Below, piece after piece: positions 21,413 to 33,460 of a DNA stretch of 64,000 bases. The number at the start of each line of letters is the position of its first letter. The stretch's first letter is position 1. The stretch is taken from positions 154,326,285 to 154,390,284 of the forward strand of contig CM062293.1 in assembly GCA_031216915.1 (NCBI GenBank), read 5' to 3'. This DNA is from Pictodentalium vernedei. Its lineage: Eukaryota > Mollusca > Scaphopoda > Dentaliida > Dentaliidae. The notes under the pieces are model-generated. The model saw nothing but the letters and a program-made list of their open reading frames with translations, was not told the DNA's origin and made no database searches. The translations under genes were made by a program, and so were the position numbers.

Positions 21413-24298
21413 TTTATTACACACCCAACCCTGAAAAAGAATTCACTGTAATTAATCGCTAATTTAATTAAATAGTCGACAATTTGAACGATTGAAAGAA
21501 TTTTAGAGAGAAACGGGCAATTTTGTCAGAGAACCAGTCTTAATTCTTTGACCTTGCCACTTGTAGAATCGCTGTTGATTCATTTTGTTCCCCAAAAAAT
21601 GTCGGTCCGGCAGGGTCGGGCCACTTAAAACTCAAAAGATTGCGTTCATCATATCAGACGTCACAAATTATGAGATCTGAAATGTGTTTTCAAAAGTGTG
21701 TGTGCAGGCATCATTATATCTGGAGGATGGAAAATGTACAAGAATTTTAATTTAAATACGGTGCGAACAGGCCGCTCTCTTTAAATTTCGTGCTTTTTAA
21801 ACTGAAAGTGAAACTAAAATAGAAGTTTGAACTCGGCTTGATTTTACATGCACTACTGCCACTAGGCTATCGCCTATTGCATGAGGACATCGGTCATTTC
21901 TGTTCTGCACTATAACAAAAGTACACATTGGACGAGAAAAGACAATTTGTGCAATAAATTAACCTCCCGGGGCATTCATTCAATCGTTCAGAGTAACTGA
22001 GGCAGTTTGAGATTCCATTCTGAGTGAACTTTGCAGTCTTGGTAAGTTAGCACTTTATTTTTCAACATTATAAAGTTTCGGACTTGAAATTTAGCCTTCT
22101 TTTTATTTACCTCAAGTCTTGATAACTTTTGTTTGAAATGGGCTGAACTTACAAAATAAAGGGTTTAGGCTGTCCACATTTACTACAGATAGGCATATAT
22201 ACAAAGGGAGAAATATATTGCACAATAACTGCAAGAAAATGTCATGTCTTGTCTCCACAAGTAATTTAGTTTGTACACCTTTTTTTACCCCCCCCCTCCT
22301 CCCCCCCACACACACACCCATCTATAACCTGACAACATTTTCTCGAAAGCTAATGAAATGAGTATCCAGCAGTCTTAGTCAGAGGCTCAAAGAGAAACAA
22401 GGGGGGAGGTGGGGGGGTGTTCTCGCAGTAAGCTCCAACTTACTTTGGTTGATAATATTTTCAAAGATTGATTAATGTTTACATTATTTTGTGCTAGTAA
22501 TAAAACTATACTTCACCAGTTTGTTATCTGAACGGTTCTGTCAATATTTTTTTCTTGATATCTGGTTTCAAAACAAAATAATTTTTTATGTGTCTGCTCC
22601 AATATCTTGTCAATCTTAAATGTGGAATTTGGTATTCTGAATTTGCATTTAGTAAGAAGTTTTAAAGAGGACTGATAGAATGTGACTAATGATAGGCTTT
22701 TGGACATTTTCTTGGGGATAGGGGCTGACCAATCAAACTGCCCTGAACTATTGTTTCAAAATCAAAATGCAGACCCTTTCCTCGAATTTGCCTATGAAAA
22801 TGCTCTGCCCACCACCCTGATATTTGCCAAAATTATAAAAATACTCCCTCCCTCTGAACAATCTGTTCTGAAAATACCAGTCTCTTTCAATGAAAACTGC
22901 AAAATTAGCTGCTTATTGGGGAAGGGGGATGAAAGTGCCGCAACCCCTATCCCATCTCATATACCCATGTAGCTAATTCATATAAGTGACATTCAATTTA
23001 AGTTTTGTTGCTGATAATTAAAGCAAAATAATACCTCTGTGTAAAACAGAATTTGTCAGAAATACCAGCAAATAATTCTTAACTAGTCATTTAAAAAGAC
23101 ACATCAATCTGTGTCTGGAAAATATTGTCATATTGACTGTGTTTTAAATATTCTAATAATTATTTTTGAATTTCATGGAAGTCATCTCATAAAATTGACA
23201 ATATATTGCATTCATCAGACCACATGTATCTACCACCCCTCCCCTCTTCGTTGTCTCATTCCCACCCTACTCAAGACCTTTCAGAATTTCAGTAGTGGGT
23301 AGCTGGTAACTTTTTTTAATTTTCCCAGTACAAACTCCAGAAAAAGTCATATTTTAGCAATACTACTTTCCCTACCCCCCCCCCCCCCCCCCCCACCCTC
23401 CCCCTCAAAAAAATAAAAATAAAATAAACCAGTTGCCCCAACAGGCAACACCCACTAGAACGTAAAAAAACATTGGTTCCACAAATGTAAACTACTGAGT
23501 TTTCTTATAGAACGAGGCTTTTCATTCTTCCGAATTTATTTTCTTTATTGAGCTAGTGTGGATGGGGGTGGGGGGGGGGGGGGGGGGTGGTAAGGGTGGA
23601 ATAGGTGATAGTTAATCAGTAACTGCATGTACTAGCTGCCAAACATCTCAAGGCGCTTTCGGCGTATCGCCGTCTGTTTTACCGTTTCGTGGTAACCAGT
23701 TTTCAAGATTGATTTGGTCTTGCTTCCTGAGAACTACTTCAACTTAACATGCTCTTCAAAGTCTGTTTGCGTTGGCAAACGTGCTGCTTCATTGCCGAAG
23801 AGTGAATCGAATAGGATTACACAGTAGACCTCGTATCGACTCGTCGGCAGCACGCAGCGGTGAGGGCAACATTGTAACAAAATTTTATGAGAAACTGTGC
23901 AAGTGGCTGGCTGAAATATCGAACCCAATTGGACTTTTGTGCTCTAAAATTAATCACGTTTTCCTCGGTTTTCAATAACGGAGCAAAGGTTGAGTTTCAC
24001 TGTTCAATTTCTTGGCAGAGATCATGTGTCTTTCCTGACTTTCAATCGTTTTAGCACAGTTGTGCATCAAACATTTTGGTTTGAGAATCGGTAATTCTGA
24101 CAGATAAATATAGCCGATGGTTCTCATTGGTTATGTTCCACTGAACGCTGCAAACTATGAGAACCAGTCTATCGAGAGAACTTGTGCACGCGATGGGTAC
24201 TTTTTATCGGATCGCACTAGAGCTTTCTGTTTAAAATTACCGCATGCCCCTAAAATCCATGTGATCGTGACAAATACAGTCACGGGTGTGTAATAAAT
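21412..24298. mobile_element. Possible 2.9-kb element bounded by ATTTATTACACACCC
   Basis: ATTTATTACACACCC (21412-21426) and its exact complement GGGTGTGTAATAAAT (24284-24298) form 15-bp inverted ends. The outer bases would allow a TA target duplication. Inside I see no transposase, only C and G homopolymers (22285-22310, 22401-22418, 23376-23403, 23567-23587). A strong donor-like site, CTTGGTAAGTTAG, occurs at 22039 on the plus strand and could mark an untranslated exon. Two 15-mers at this spacing could be coincidental or parts of the neighbouring foldback. Confidence 0.35.
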
Positions 24299-24520
24299 AT
24301 TAATGTAAAACAGATCTGAGAACTTTAGGTTAATCTCGCACTCTACTGATTAACCAATTTCTAGTTAACTGAATATCCTTGTAAACTGAATATTTTCACT
24401 GTCAAAGTGTGTATTCCATTGATAAGGTTTTACTGTAAAAGGCACATATTGTATAGAATTCCTTCTCAGATAGTATTGTGCGTATAAATGACCAGGGCAG
24501 TAATCATCAGAATCTGTCTG

Positions 24521-24769
24521 TTAACCATTTACCTAATGTAACGGCCAAAACTGTCCAGCACTATTTACCAAAATCACCGTTCGATTTTCATTATTTTTTT
24601 TTATTTTGTTTCTAAAAAACATAGCTTATGATCCCTCATTGGAACCAGCTGAGCTCGTTCCAATGAGGGACCATAAGCTATGTTTTTTAGACAAAAAATG
24701 AAAATATTTAGTTATTCAAGAATTTTGTTTGAAAGTGTCATCTGCCTTTCGTGTTAGGTAAAGGGTTAA
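24521..24769. mobile_element. TTAA palindromic MITE, CCCTTTACC family (copy b)
   Basis: Left TTAACCATTTACCTAATG, right GTTAGGTAAAGGGTTAA. The central palindrome has ATCCCTCATTGGAACCAGCT and its complement. The flanking arms contain TTTTTGTCTAAAAAACATAG-type sequence, as at 49100. Confidence 0.7.
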
Positions 24770-24774
24770 ATCAT

Positions 24775-25140
24775 CAAAAAGTCAAATTTGTAGATCAAAC
24801 TGGGTAATGTACAAATTTTATACACTACTGTGTAAAATACTGTTGGCACTTAGATTTAAGTAACAGTCAAAGACTTATGGGCCAGAGGATGAGGATCAAG
24901 ACAGAACATAGTGAGGGTGGTGTACAGGAAGAGGATCAATGACCAAAGTTAAAGTTTGTGAATCAAATTTAGCAATACACAAATTTTATACACCACTGTT
25001 TTAAAATACTGTTGACACCTAGATTTAAGTAACAGTCAAAGACTTATGACCAGAGAGGGTGTGGATTAAGTCAGAAAACAGGGAGGTTGGGTGTACTGGA
25101 ATGAGAACAATGACCAAAGTTGAAGTTTTTAAGGTGTTTT
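24775..25140. repeat. Tandem duplication of a unit of about 169 bp
   Basis: AGATTTAAGTAACAGTCAAA occurs at 24851 and again near 25020. CAAATTTTATACACTACTGT has its partner at 24972, and ATCAATGACCAAAGTT occurs at 24935 and 25107 in diverged form. There are about two units. No ends or coding sequence. Confidence 0.6.
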
Positions 25141-25377
25141 ATGATGTGCCATAGACACAAGTGCAAAATAAGAAATACTCCCTGAACACAGGTCGCTGAT
25201 TCTTGACCCACCCCCAACTCTGAGTTGTGTTCTTTATTTGTACCATGGTTAAACTTGAAGTAAGTAAATGAAGTTAAGATTTTTAAAGAAAAAATAATAC
25301 CTTTGGCAGTCTACTTAATTTCATGCATAAAACTGTTGTTTACGTTGGGCGCATTTCATTCATACAATAATGTGAAT

Positions 25378-25378
<1 letters not shown>

Positions 25379-25412
<34 letters not shown>
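25379..25412. repeat. Poly-G tract, 34 uninterrupted G
   Basis: The longest homopolymer in the window. The strand can form G-quadruplexes. The length may be an assembly approximation. Confidence 0.9.
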
Positions 25413-25413
<1 letters not shown>

Positions 25414-25539
25414 GCACGTGCAGGCATACTGAAACACTTTACCTACATGTAATTCTTCACACTTTACCTACATGCAATAAGCTTCTTCCAGCGAGAGTCA
25501 GAATCTTTCCAAGAAACATTGTCATACTGTGATGTGATC

Positions 25540-25789
25540 ACAAAGTGGATCTAGATTTTAGTGGACCACTTCTGGTCACCATTATCTTTCCACTTTTTCT
25601 TCCAACAGCCCTATTGAATCTCCTCAGTCAGAAAAGAAATGCAAGAATATTGAATTTGATATACTATTTTCATTTCTTTTTTCTTGATTGGGTCTTCTTG
25701 CTGCCAATGGTGTGAAAGTGTGTTGTGACCAGTAATCTGATTGAGAAATGTACCACTTTTGTGATCACAGTGTGGACACCACAAAGTGG
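25540..25789. repeat. Dispersed repeat L with inverted ends
   Basis: GTGATCACAAAGTGGATC on the left and TTTGTGATCACAGTGTGGAC on the right are related inverted motifs around a diverged core (GAAATGCAAGAATATTGAAT). The same order of motifs is visible at 29580-29850 and 32405-32690. R2 follows immediately. Confidence 0.4.
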
Positions 25790-26143
25790 ATCTTCTGTTT
25801 CTCAAGCCATTTTTTGTAAAATTGCATGCGGCAGGCATTTTTTTAGTTTTATTTTTCATTTTTGTAATTATTTCTATGCCATCAAAAGTTCATGTTTTGG
25901 GTTTGTTTTAGTCCTCAAAGTCGACAGAATTACGTGGGTGATGGTGCATTTCATCCCTACAGCGCAAGGGGGCTTTGCAATGCTTTAAAAGCCTTGTTGC
26001 ACTCAAGGGCCAAATTTATCAGTTTTATTAACTTTGGTAAAATATCAGACATAAACCATTTAATTTTTTTTTTTTCAAGTTTTCATTGGTTAAAAAAAGA
26101 GAGCATGTGGCAGCCAAAAGGACCAAGGAGGGCCTGAGAAACA
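25790..26143. mobile_element. MITE R2, inverted copy of R1
   Basis: Starts ATCTTCTGTTTCTCAAGCC and ends GGCCTGAGAAACA. It holds the same internal blocks as R1 in reverse order: CCATCAAAAGTTCATGTTTT, GGCTTTGCAATGCTTTAAAA, AATATCAGACATAAACCATT. Its central palindrome is decayed compared with R1. Confidence 0.6.
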
Positions 26144-26761
26144 AACTTTTAACCTTTTTGCCTAAAGAAGACTGCATTGTATCAGGGAAAAATAATAAAA
26201 AATAATTTTTTTGTGTTTTTTCTATAACTCACTTTAATAGGTACAGTGGTATCCTGGTAAATCAATACCCACATAATCGAGCAATAAAAAGGAATTCAAT
26301 AAAATTCAATGAGTATTATAGAGAGATTTCAAGAGATTTTCCACTTTAAATATATCATTCATTACCTGTACTTGAAATGCATGTATAAACATCTTTTTGT
26401 TACAATCCAGCCAAGCATTACTCAATACCATTATTTGCAAAGATACTATCATGAGATTACCCGAAGCATATTATTATATAATGAGTTGCAAGCAAAGAAA
26501 TATCAACGAAAGTCACTTCAATGAACTGCTCTTTGATTCGCTGTTAACTACCACAGAGATTATTAGTGTTACTTCCTCAAGTGAAAATCTGGGGATTCCC
26601 TGTTTTTAACCTGTGAAATACTATCATAGTCCCTCGTCTCTCCATGTTAACAGCACACCAGTGACCAAACCACTGAAGTAACCTTTTCAGATATTTCATT
26701 GCTAGCAACATGACTCAATACCTTACAATGTCAAATCAAACTTTTATCAGATTGGGGAGAA
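26144..26761. other. No feature recognised
   Basis: AT-rich sequence up to the 5' end of H2. No coding signal. Confidence 0.3.
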
Positions 26762-28943
26762 AATGAAAGTGTCAATGACACTGTAGCTTAACTTGTCTGT
26801 GTGTTGTGTTTGATGAAAAGGATAATGTTCAATGTTTATGAAAGGATTATGAAATAAGACAAGAATTGTGATAATTGGGAATACATTCATTTCTGTTCCC
26901 TGTATGCTATGTTTTTAATAAAAATAATATAAGGTGTACACTGTACTAAAGAGCTGAGGGGTGGCCGGGTGGGTTAATATGACTTCACAGTTAATGTTTG
27001 TGGCCCTCACAGTTAAAAGTTACCAAGTTACAGTGAAATTATTCCAAAGTGAGTCATCCTATCAAGTTACAATGAAATCCCTTCATAAATATGGCCTGTA
27101 GACTGTGCTAAATGTTTTCAGGCTTCAGGCCTGTGTAGCCATGATGGTAGACCGATTGCAACTAAAAGGAGACGTCCTCATCTCGACATTATACTGAGTC
27201 ATTCTACTAAGTTACAATGAAATCCCTTCACAAATACAACCTGTAGTCTGTACTAAAGTTTTTCGGGTTTTGGGCTCGGGAAGCCATCATGGTTGAATGA
27301 TCGTGACCAAAAGGAAGCGTTGTCATCTGGGCATAATCTGGAGTGATCCTACAAAGTTACAATGAAATCCCTTCATATTTATGACCTGTAGACCGTGCTC
27401 AAGGTTTTCGGGGCTTCAGGCCCCTGAACCCTGAAGCCATCACAGATGACCAATAACGACCAAAAGGGGATGTCATCATCTAGGCATTATATGGAGTCAA
27501 CCTAACAAGTTACAATGAAATCCTTCCATAAATACTACCTATAGACTATGCTGAAGGTTTTTTGGTTTTGGGCTTGGGCAGCCATCAACGCTGAATGATC
27601 GCGATCAAAAGGGGACGTTCTCGTCTAGACATTATTTGGAGTCATCCTACCAAGTTACAATGAAATCCCTTCATAAATATGACCTGTAGACCGTGCTAAA
27701 GGTTTTTCGGGCTTCGGGCCCCGGTAGCCATCACAGATGCCCAATTGTGTCCAAAAGGGGCCGTTCTCATCTAGACATTATATGAAGTCAACCTACCAAG
27801 TTACAATGAAATCCCTTCATAAATATGACCTGTAGACTGTGCTAAAGGTTTTCCGGCTTTGGGCTCGGGCAGCCATCATGGTTGAATGATCGCAACCAAA
27901 AGGGGACATTCTCATCTGGGCATCATCTGGAGTGATCCTATGAAGTTACAATGAAATCCCTTCATAAATATGACCTGTAGATTGTGTTCAAGGTTTTCGG
28001 GCTTTGGCACCAGTAGCCATCACAGTTGACCAATCATGACCAAAAGGGGATGTCATCATCTAGGCATTATATGGAGTCAACCTAACAAGTTACAATGAAA
28101 TCCTTTCATAAGTACGACCTACAGACTATGCTAAAGGTTTTTGGGCTCAGGCAGCCATCAAGGCTGAATGGTCATAATCAAAAGGGGATGTTCTCATCTA
28201 GACATTATATGGAGTCATCCTACCAAGTTACAATGAAATCCCTTCATAAATATGACCTGTAGACTGTGCTAAAGGTTTTTGAGCGTCGGGCCCCTGTAGC
28301 CGTCACAGTTGCTCAATCACGCCCAAAAGGGGACATTCTCATGTAGACATTATGTGAAGTCAAGCTACCAAGTTACAATGAAATCCATTCATAAATATGA
28401 CCTGTAGACTGTGCTAAAGGTTTTGGGGTTTTGGGATCGGGCAGTCATCATGGTTGACAGATCACAACCAAATGGGGAAGTTCTCATCTACAAAACATAT
28501 GTAGTCATCCTACCAAGTTACAATGAAATCCCTCCATATTAAATATGATCTGCAGACTGTGCTAAAAGTTTTCGAGTTTCGGGCTTAGGCAGCCATCACG
28601 GTTGACAGATCATGACCAAAAGGGGACGTTCTCATCTAGGCATTGTACAGAGGCATCCTACCAAGTTACAATGAATCCCTTCATAAATACGACCTGTAGA
28701 CTGTGCAATTAGTTTTCGGTTTTGGGCTCGGGCAGCCATACTGGTTGACCGATCACAACCAAAAGGGGACGTTCTCATCTAGAGATGACCCCAAAACCTG
28801 CATGTGAAATTTCATGACTCACAGACAAGAACTACGGGGTGTAGCCTCTGCTGAAGGAAAATGTGAACAGACTCACAGACTAACAGACTTCCGCAAGCGT
28901 GATGGCAATAGCTTATCTTGACTTTGTCAAGTTAAGCTAAAAA
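26762..28943 (+). mobile_element. Helitron-like element H2, complete, with higher-order tandem array
   Basis: The 5' end AATGAAAGTGTCAATGACAC leads to TGTAGCTTAACTTG; the 3' end is a hairpin (28909-28937, AGCTTATCTTGAC with GTCAAGTTAAGCT) plus AAAAAT. TAGCTTAACTTG and CAAGTTAAGCTA are exact complements. About 12 core units of 135-146 bp run from 27050 to 28790. They repeat the same four-type order as H0 (two full cycles here, three in H0) and end in the same two terminal units. The pre-hairpin tract is ACAGACTCACAGACTAACAG. No coding capacity, so it would depend on a partner element. Confidence 0.82.
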
Positions 28944-28958
28944 TTTAAAATGTGAATC

Positions 28959-29250
28959 TTTTTTTATTTATTTACTTAATTATTGGGGTTCAATGACACT
29001 TTTGACAGCCAGGGTCACCTCCTGTCAGACAGTTTTATGGGTGGAGGAAGCTGGAGTACGTGGAGAGAACCACTAAGCAATGGCGAACAACTGTCGGATT
29101 CCCCAACATACTAACTTCACACAAGCAGGGTTAGCATTGGTTGAAGATAAGTGCACCATCGATGTGCAGCCTGCCTTAGTACACAGCACCACTGTACCCC
29201 CCCCCCCCCCCCCCCCCAATCAGGATTAAGTACCTTGCCCAAGTAGAATC
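28959..29250 (-). mobile_element. SINE copy, head truncated, with poly-C expansion
   Basis: In complement the body motifs are present: GGGTGGAGGAAGCTGGAGTA, GAGAGAACCACTAAGCAA, CCCCAACATACTAACT, CACCATCGATGTGCAG. The TTTATTTATTT tail complement is at 28964. A 21-C run (29197-29217) replaces the CCCCCATGTGG part of the body. The Pol III head is missing. Confidence 0.75.
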
Positions 29251-29891
29251 ATTTGTGATAAGTCACGGAAGACAACTGCACAATTTGCATGGATGTTTCA
29301 GTAAAACCTCATGGTAAAAACTTGCACAGGTCAGGTTGGAGGATTGTATTAGAACAATAACTGTGTATTATAATTATTTAAAAGTCATCCGTAAAAACAA
29401 TGTACAGTTATATTCTTGGCAGTTATTCTTTTGAATAAAAACAAAGGTGAAACAAATGGAGTTGTCGACAGTGGGATTTTAGTGGAATTTCTAAATCGAG
29501 TTCCTTAAATTCGATCGATCTGAGATGAGATTCACCAAAGTTCATATCCAATTTAGTGGATAACGTTTATAGAGTACAATGATCACAAAAGCAGTATTTT
29601 TCTCGATCAGATCATGACTGGGTTGTGTCACACTTAAACACCAGTGGATCGAAATTTCATAAAAATAATATTGCTTAATCACAAAAAATAAAACTAAAAT
29701 AGCATCTCAGAAATAATGTTCACACATTACTATTATGATGGTTGATATTCTTCAGTGCTGTTGGAAGAAGAGCGGAAGGATAATTTCGACTGGATAGTGT
29801 CTTAGTCCTGATCCTATGGAACTTCTGTGCCTACTTTAGTGATCACAGTACTGTAAATTCTGTCTAAAATATTATGAATCCAAGATCATTT
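29251..29891. repeat. Fragments of dispersed repeat L
   Basis: 29580-29850 shares ordered motifs with 11160-11330 (AAAATAGCATCTCAGA) and 32405-32500 (AATTTCGACTGGAT against AATTTTGACTGGAT). Nothing coding is seen. Confidence 0.35.
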
Positions 29892-32281
29892 TTAACCTGT
29901 TAACTAACACGAAAGGCAGACGACATTTGCAAACATAATTCTTGAACAACTAAATTTTTTCATTTTTTGTATCAAAAACAATGAGGCGTCATAAGCTATG
30001 TTTTTGATACAAAAAATAAATGAAAGTGTCAATGACACTGTAGCTCAACTTGTCAAGACAAAGACATGTACATGTATAGTATGTGACACAGCAATGACAA
30101 ACATCTAGGTAATGACCTGATAACAAAGGTACATATAAAGTATTGTAACGGTCTGTACATGAATACTGACCGTTGCCTGTAACAAATGTATAGGTAAAGT
30201 ATTGTAAAGGTGGGTGACAGTCAGATGCTGAACTAGAAAAAATCTTTGAGTCCCAGAGTGGGTCTGACTGAACCCCAAAATATTTGTTCTCATAGCAGAG
30301 TGATAACAAAGGCACCCCAAAACACACTCGTTCCTGTCCCAAGGTGAAAACAAAAGTACTCAAGAAGTTTTGTGAAGATCAGTTCATAAATACGAGCTGT
30401 ATAGAACTTGTGACAAAAAACTGATTGGACCTAATTTCGGTACAAAATGGCCACTGGCAGCCATCTTGAATTTTGGACCGTACCCAGAAACACTCATTCT
30501 CATCCCAAGGAGATAACAAAGGTACCCAAGAAGTTTTGTGAAGATCGGTTCATAAATACAGCCTCTACCCTGAGCCGTATTGACATGTGTGCTTACATTG
30601 TGTAAGTAGCACTGAATAAATCAAAGTTCATCTAATTTGCATAATTTCGGCACGAAAAAAAACCCCTTACAATATGTGATGTATTCCATGTTACTAAACA
30701 TTCATACAAAAATTTATTCAAATCAGAACTTTCATACAGAAGTTCTATACAAAAGACTGATTGCACTAATTTTGGTACAAAATGGCTGCTGGTGGCCATC
30801 TTGAATTTTGGACCACACCCAAAAACATTCGCTCTCATCCCACGGTGATAACAAAGGTACCCAAGAAGTTTCGTAAAGATTGGTTCATAAATATGGCCTC
30901 TAGTCTGAGCTGTATAGAAGATGTGTACAAAAAACTGATTAGACTTAATTTCGGTACAAAATGGCCACTGGCAGCCATCTTGAATTTTAGACCGCACCCA
31001 GAAACACTCGTTCTCGTCCCAAGGTGATAACAAAGGTACCCAAGACATTTCGTGAAGATCAGTTCATAAATACAGACTCTAGTCTGAGCCGTATTGACAT
31101 GTGTACTTACTGTGTGTAAGTTGCACTGAAAAAATCAAAGTTCATCTAATTTGCATAATTTCTGCACGAGAAAAAAACCTGTATTATATGTGATGCATCC
31201 CATAGTACTAAACATTCACACAAAATAATTATTCAAATCAGGGCTTTCATATGGAAGTTCTGTGCAAAAATCTGATTGCACCTAATTTTGTACAAAATGG
31301 CTGCCATCGGCCATCTTGAATTTCGGACCGGACCCCAAAACACTCGTTCTCGTCCCACGGTGATACCAAAGGTACCCAAGAAGTTTCGTAAAGATCGGTT
31401 CATAAATACGGCCTCTAGCCCGAGCCGTATTGGCATTTGCACTTACAGTGCTGAAAGTAACCCCAAAAAACATCAAAATTAGTCTAATTTGCACAATTTA
31501 CGTACGAGAAAAAAACCCGTATTATATGTGATGTATCCCATGGTACTAAACATTCATACAAAAAATTATTCAAATCAGAGCTTTCATATGGAAGTTCTGT
31601 ACAAAAAACAGATTTCTGCATCGTCGGTACAAAATGGCGGCTGGCAGCCATCTTGAATTTCGGACTGCACCCAAAAACACTCGTTCTCGTCCCACGGTCA
31701 TAACAAAGGTACCCAAGAAGTTTCGTAAAGATCGGTTCATAAATACGGCCTCTAGCCCGAGCCATAGCAGCTTGGCACTTACAGCTCTGAAAGTAACACT
31801 AAATAAATCAAAGTCAGTCTAATTTGCATAATTTACGCACGAGAAAAAAACCCGTATTATATGTGATGTATCCCATGGTACTAAACATTTATACAAAACT
31901 TTATTCAAATCAGAACTTTCATACAGAAGTTCTGTACAAAAAACTGATTTTTGCATCATCGGTATAAAATGACCACTGGCAGCCATCTTGAATTTCGGAC
32001 CACACCTAAAAACACTCGTTCCCGTCCCAGGGTCATAACAAAGGTACACAAGAAGTTTCGTAAAGATCGGTTCATAAATACGACCTCTAGCCCGAGCCAT
32101 AGCCAATTGTTGACAGACGGACAGACGGCCAGACGGACAGACAGACGGATGGACGGACAGACGGACGGACGACGGGCCATGACAATAGCTCAAATTTGAC
32201 TTCGTCAAAGTTGAGCTAAAAATGTTGAAAACTGAAAATAGCGCTGGCATGTTTTGGCTGTTACGGTGGGTGAAGGGTTAC
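29892..32281. mobile_element. TTAA palindromic MITE, CCCTTTACC family (copy c), split by H4
   Basis: The left part (29892-30018) reads as the complement of the right half of copy 49014: AACACGAAAGGCAGACGACA, AATTCTTGAACAACTAAATT, then the palindrome arms with TTTTTGATACAAAAAAT. The right part (32224-32281) holds ATAGCGCTGGC and GGTGAAGGGTTA. H4 fills the interior. The central GAGCTC palindrome has collapsed here. Confidence 0.65.
30020..32223 (+). mobile_element. Helitron-like element H4 with a different core array
   Basis: The 5' end is AATGAAAGTGTCAATGACAC as in H2, but the next bases are TGTAGCTCAACTTGTC. The 3' hairpin (32188-32217) is AGCTCAAATTTGAC with GTCAAAGTTGAGCT, then AAAAAT. So both ends carry the same compensating change relative to H2 (TTAA to TCAA, and TTAA to TTGA). 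The core is unrelated to H2: about five units of 240-310 bp with AAAATGGCCACTGGCAGCCA, CCCAAGAAGTTTCGTAAAGA and TCTAATTTGCATAATTT. A GACGGACAGACGG tract precedes the hairpin. ORFs of up to 143 codons are repeat read-through on both strands. Confidence 0.8.
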
Positions 32282-32762
32282 CAAAAAATCATGTAAACAC
32301 CATGTAAGCAATGCACGTGTATAAAATCTTTGCGGAAGAATTGATAATTTATTGAGACATTCTTCAATCATACAAAGAATGTGGTGTTGTCAATTTCTTA
32401 ACATACAATACTGTGATCATAAATGCTGACAGGGAATTTTGACTGGATCATGATCTGGGATGAAATTCTCCATCCGCTTTCATCTTCCCAATACTGTTGA
32501 ATCTCACAAAAGATAAAAGAAATGTCTGAACAATGAATCTTGGATATTATTTTTGTTTGTTTTCTTAATTCATTATTGATTCCACGATATTTCAGTTATG
32601 AAATCTCAATGCCCTGATGTTAGCTTGTGGTGACTAGATCACAATCTGGATGAGAAAAAAGTTGCTAAAGTGACCACATTACTTCCTGGAAAATAATTTG
32701 GAGCAAAAATTAAAATATGTATATTTTATAACCAATTATCTAATTACATGAAAGTTGAGTTG
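32282..32762. repeat. Dispersed repeat L, another copy
   Basis: 32405-32690 holds AATACTGTGATCATAAATGC and a related inverted motif GACTAGATCACAATCTGGAT, in the order seen at 25540-25789. No gene. Confidence 0.35.
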
Positions 32763-32776
32763 AGTACCTGTGAGTA

Positions 32777-33180
32777 TTTATTTATTTATTAAGGTTTAAT
32801 GACACTTTAACAGCCAAGGTCATATCGTGTCAGTGACAGTTTTACGGGTGGGGGAAGCCGGTGTACCCGGAAAGAACCACCAAGCAACGACCAGCAGCTG
32901 CCAGCTCCCCAACATAGTAACTCTGCACTGCATCACAGGCAGCCTTAGACTGGTTGAAGACATGCGCACCATCGACGTGCAATACGCTTTAGTACACAGC
33001 GTCATCTTGTCCCCATGTGGACAATCAGGGTGAAGTGCCTTGCCAAAGGGCACAATGCGGCAGTCTGAATCGAATCGATCATTCAGACGGTCACCCATCC
33101 AAGGACTAACTGGGCTCGACCTTCCTTAACTTCAGTGATCTGACGAGATCCGGTTACTGCAAAATGCCACCGCATCCCCA
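32777..33180 (-). mobile_element. SINE with 5S rRNA-derived head, with target duplication
   Basis: Flanked by a 14-bp direct repeat AGTACCTGTGAGTA (32763-32776 and 33181-33194). In complement the head has GATCACTGAAGTTAAGGAAG, GAGCCCAGTTAGTCCTTGG and TGGGTGACCGTCTGAA. The body and TAAATAAATAAATA tail match the copy at 18518. The 5S box A region has a G where AAGCAA is expected, so its promoter may be weakened. Confidence 0.88.
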
Positions 33181-33250
33181 AGTACCTGTGAGTACTTTAT
33201 AATTTGGTAACAAAAGGAAAATTTGAACAAAAATTGTTACATTTTTTATA

Positions 33251-33460
33251 TTAACCCTTTACCTGACAAATCGGTGCGTAATTTACAAATTGGAAAAATA
33301 TTATTATTAAAAAAATTTCCACAAAACTATATCATGTGACCCCTAATTGGAATGAGCTCATTCCAATGAGGGGGAGTCATATGAAAAGTTTTTGTTGAAA
33401 ATGTGTGAAATATTTGAAAAAAAAAAAATTAAATAAATTTTGATATCATATCTCAGCAAT
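33251..33460. mobile_element. TTAA palindromic MITE, CCCTTTACC family (copy d), decayed right end
   Basis: Starts TTAACCCTTTACCTGACA. The centre has TATATCATGTGACCCCTAAT, TTGGAATGAGCTCATTCC and a diverged complement. The right end is not recognisable. Confidence 0.6.

Noticed and set aside
22682-22972. 96-codon ORF with a protein-like look
   Set aside because: No domain, no splice sites that extend it, and it lies in AT-rich DNA with neighbouring homopolymers.
31819-32250. 143-codon minus-strand ORF and similar ORFs at 30632-31048, 29989-30363 and 31484-31765
   Set aside because: All are frames through the H4 tandem units; the same phrases recur in each and appear on both strands.
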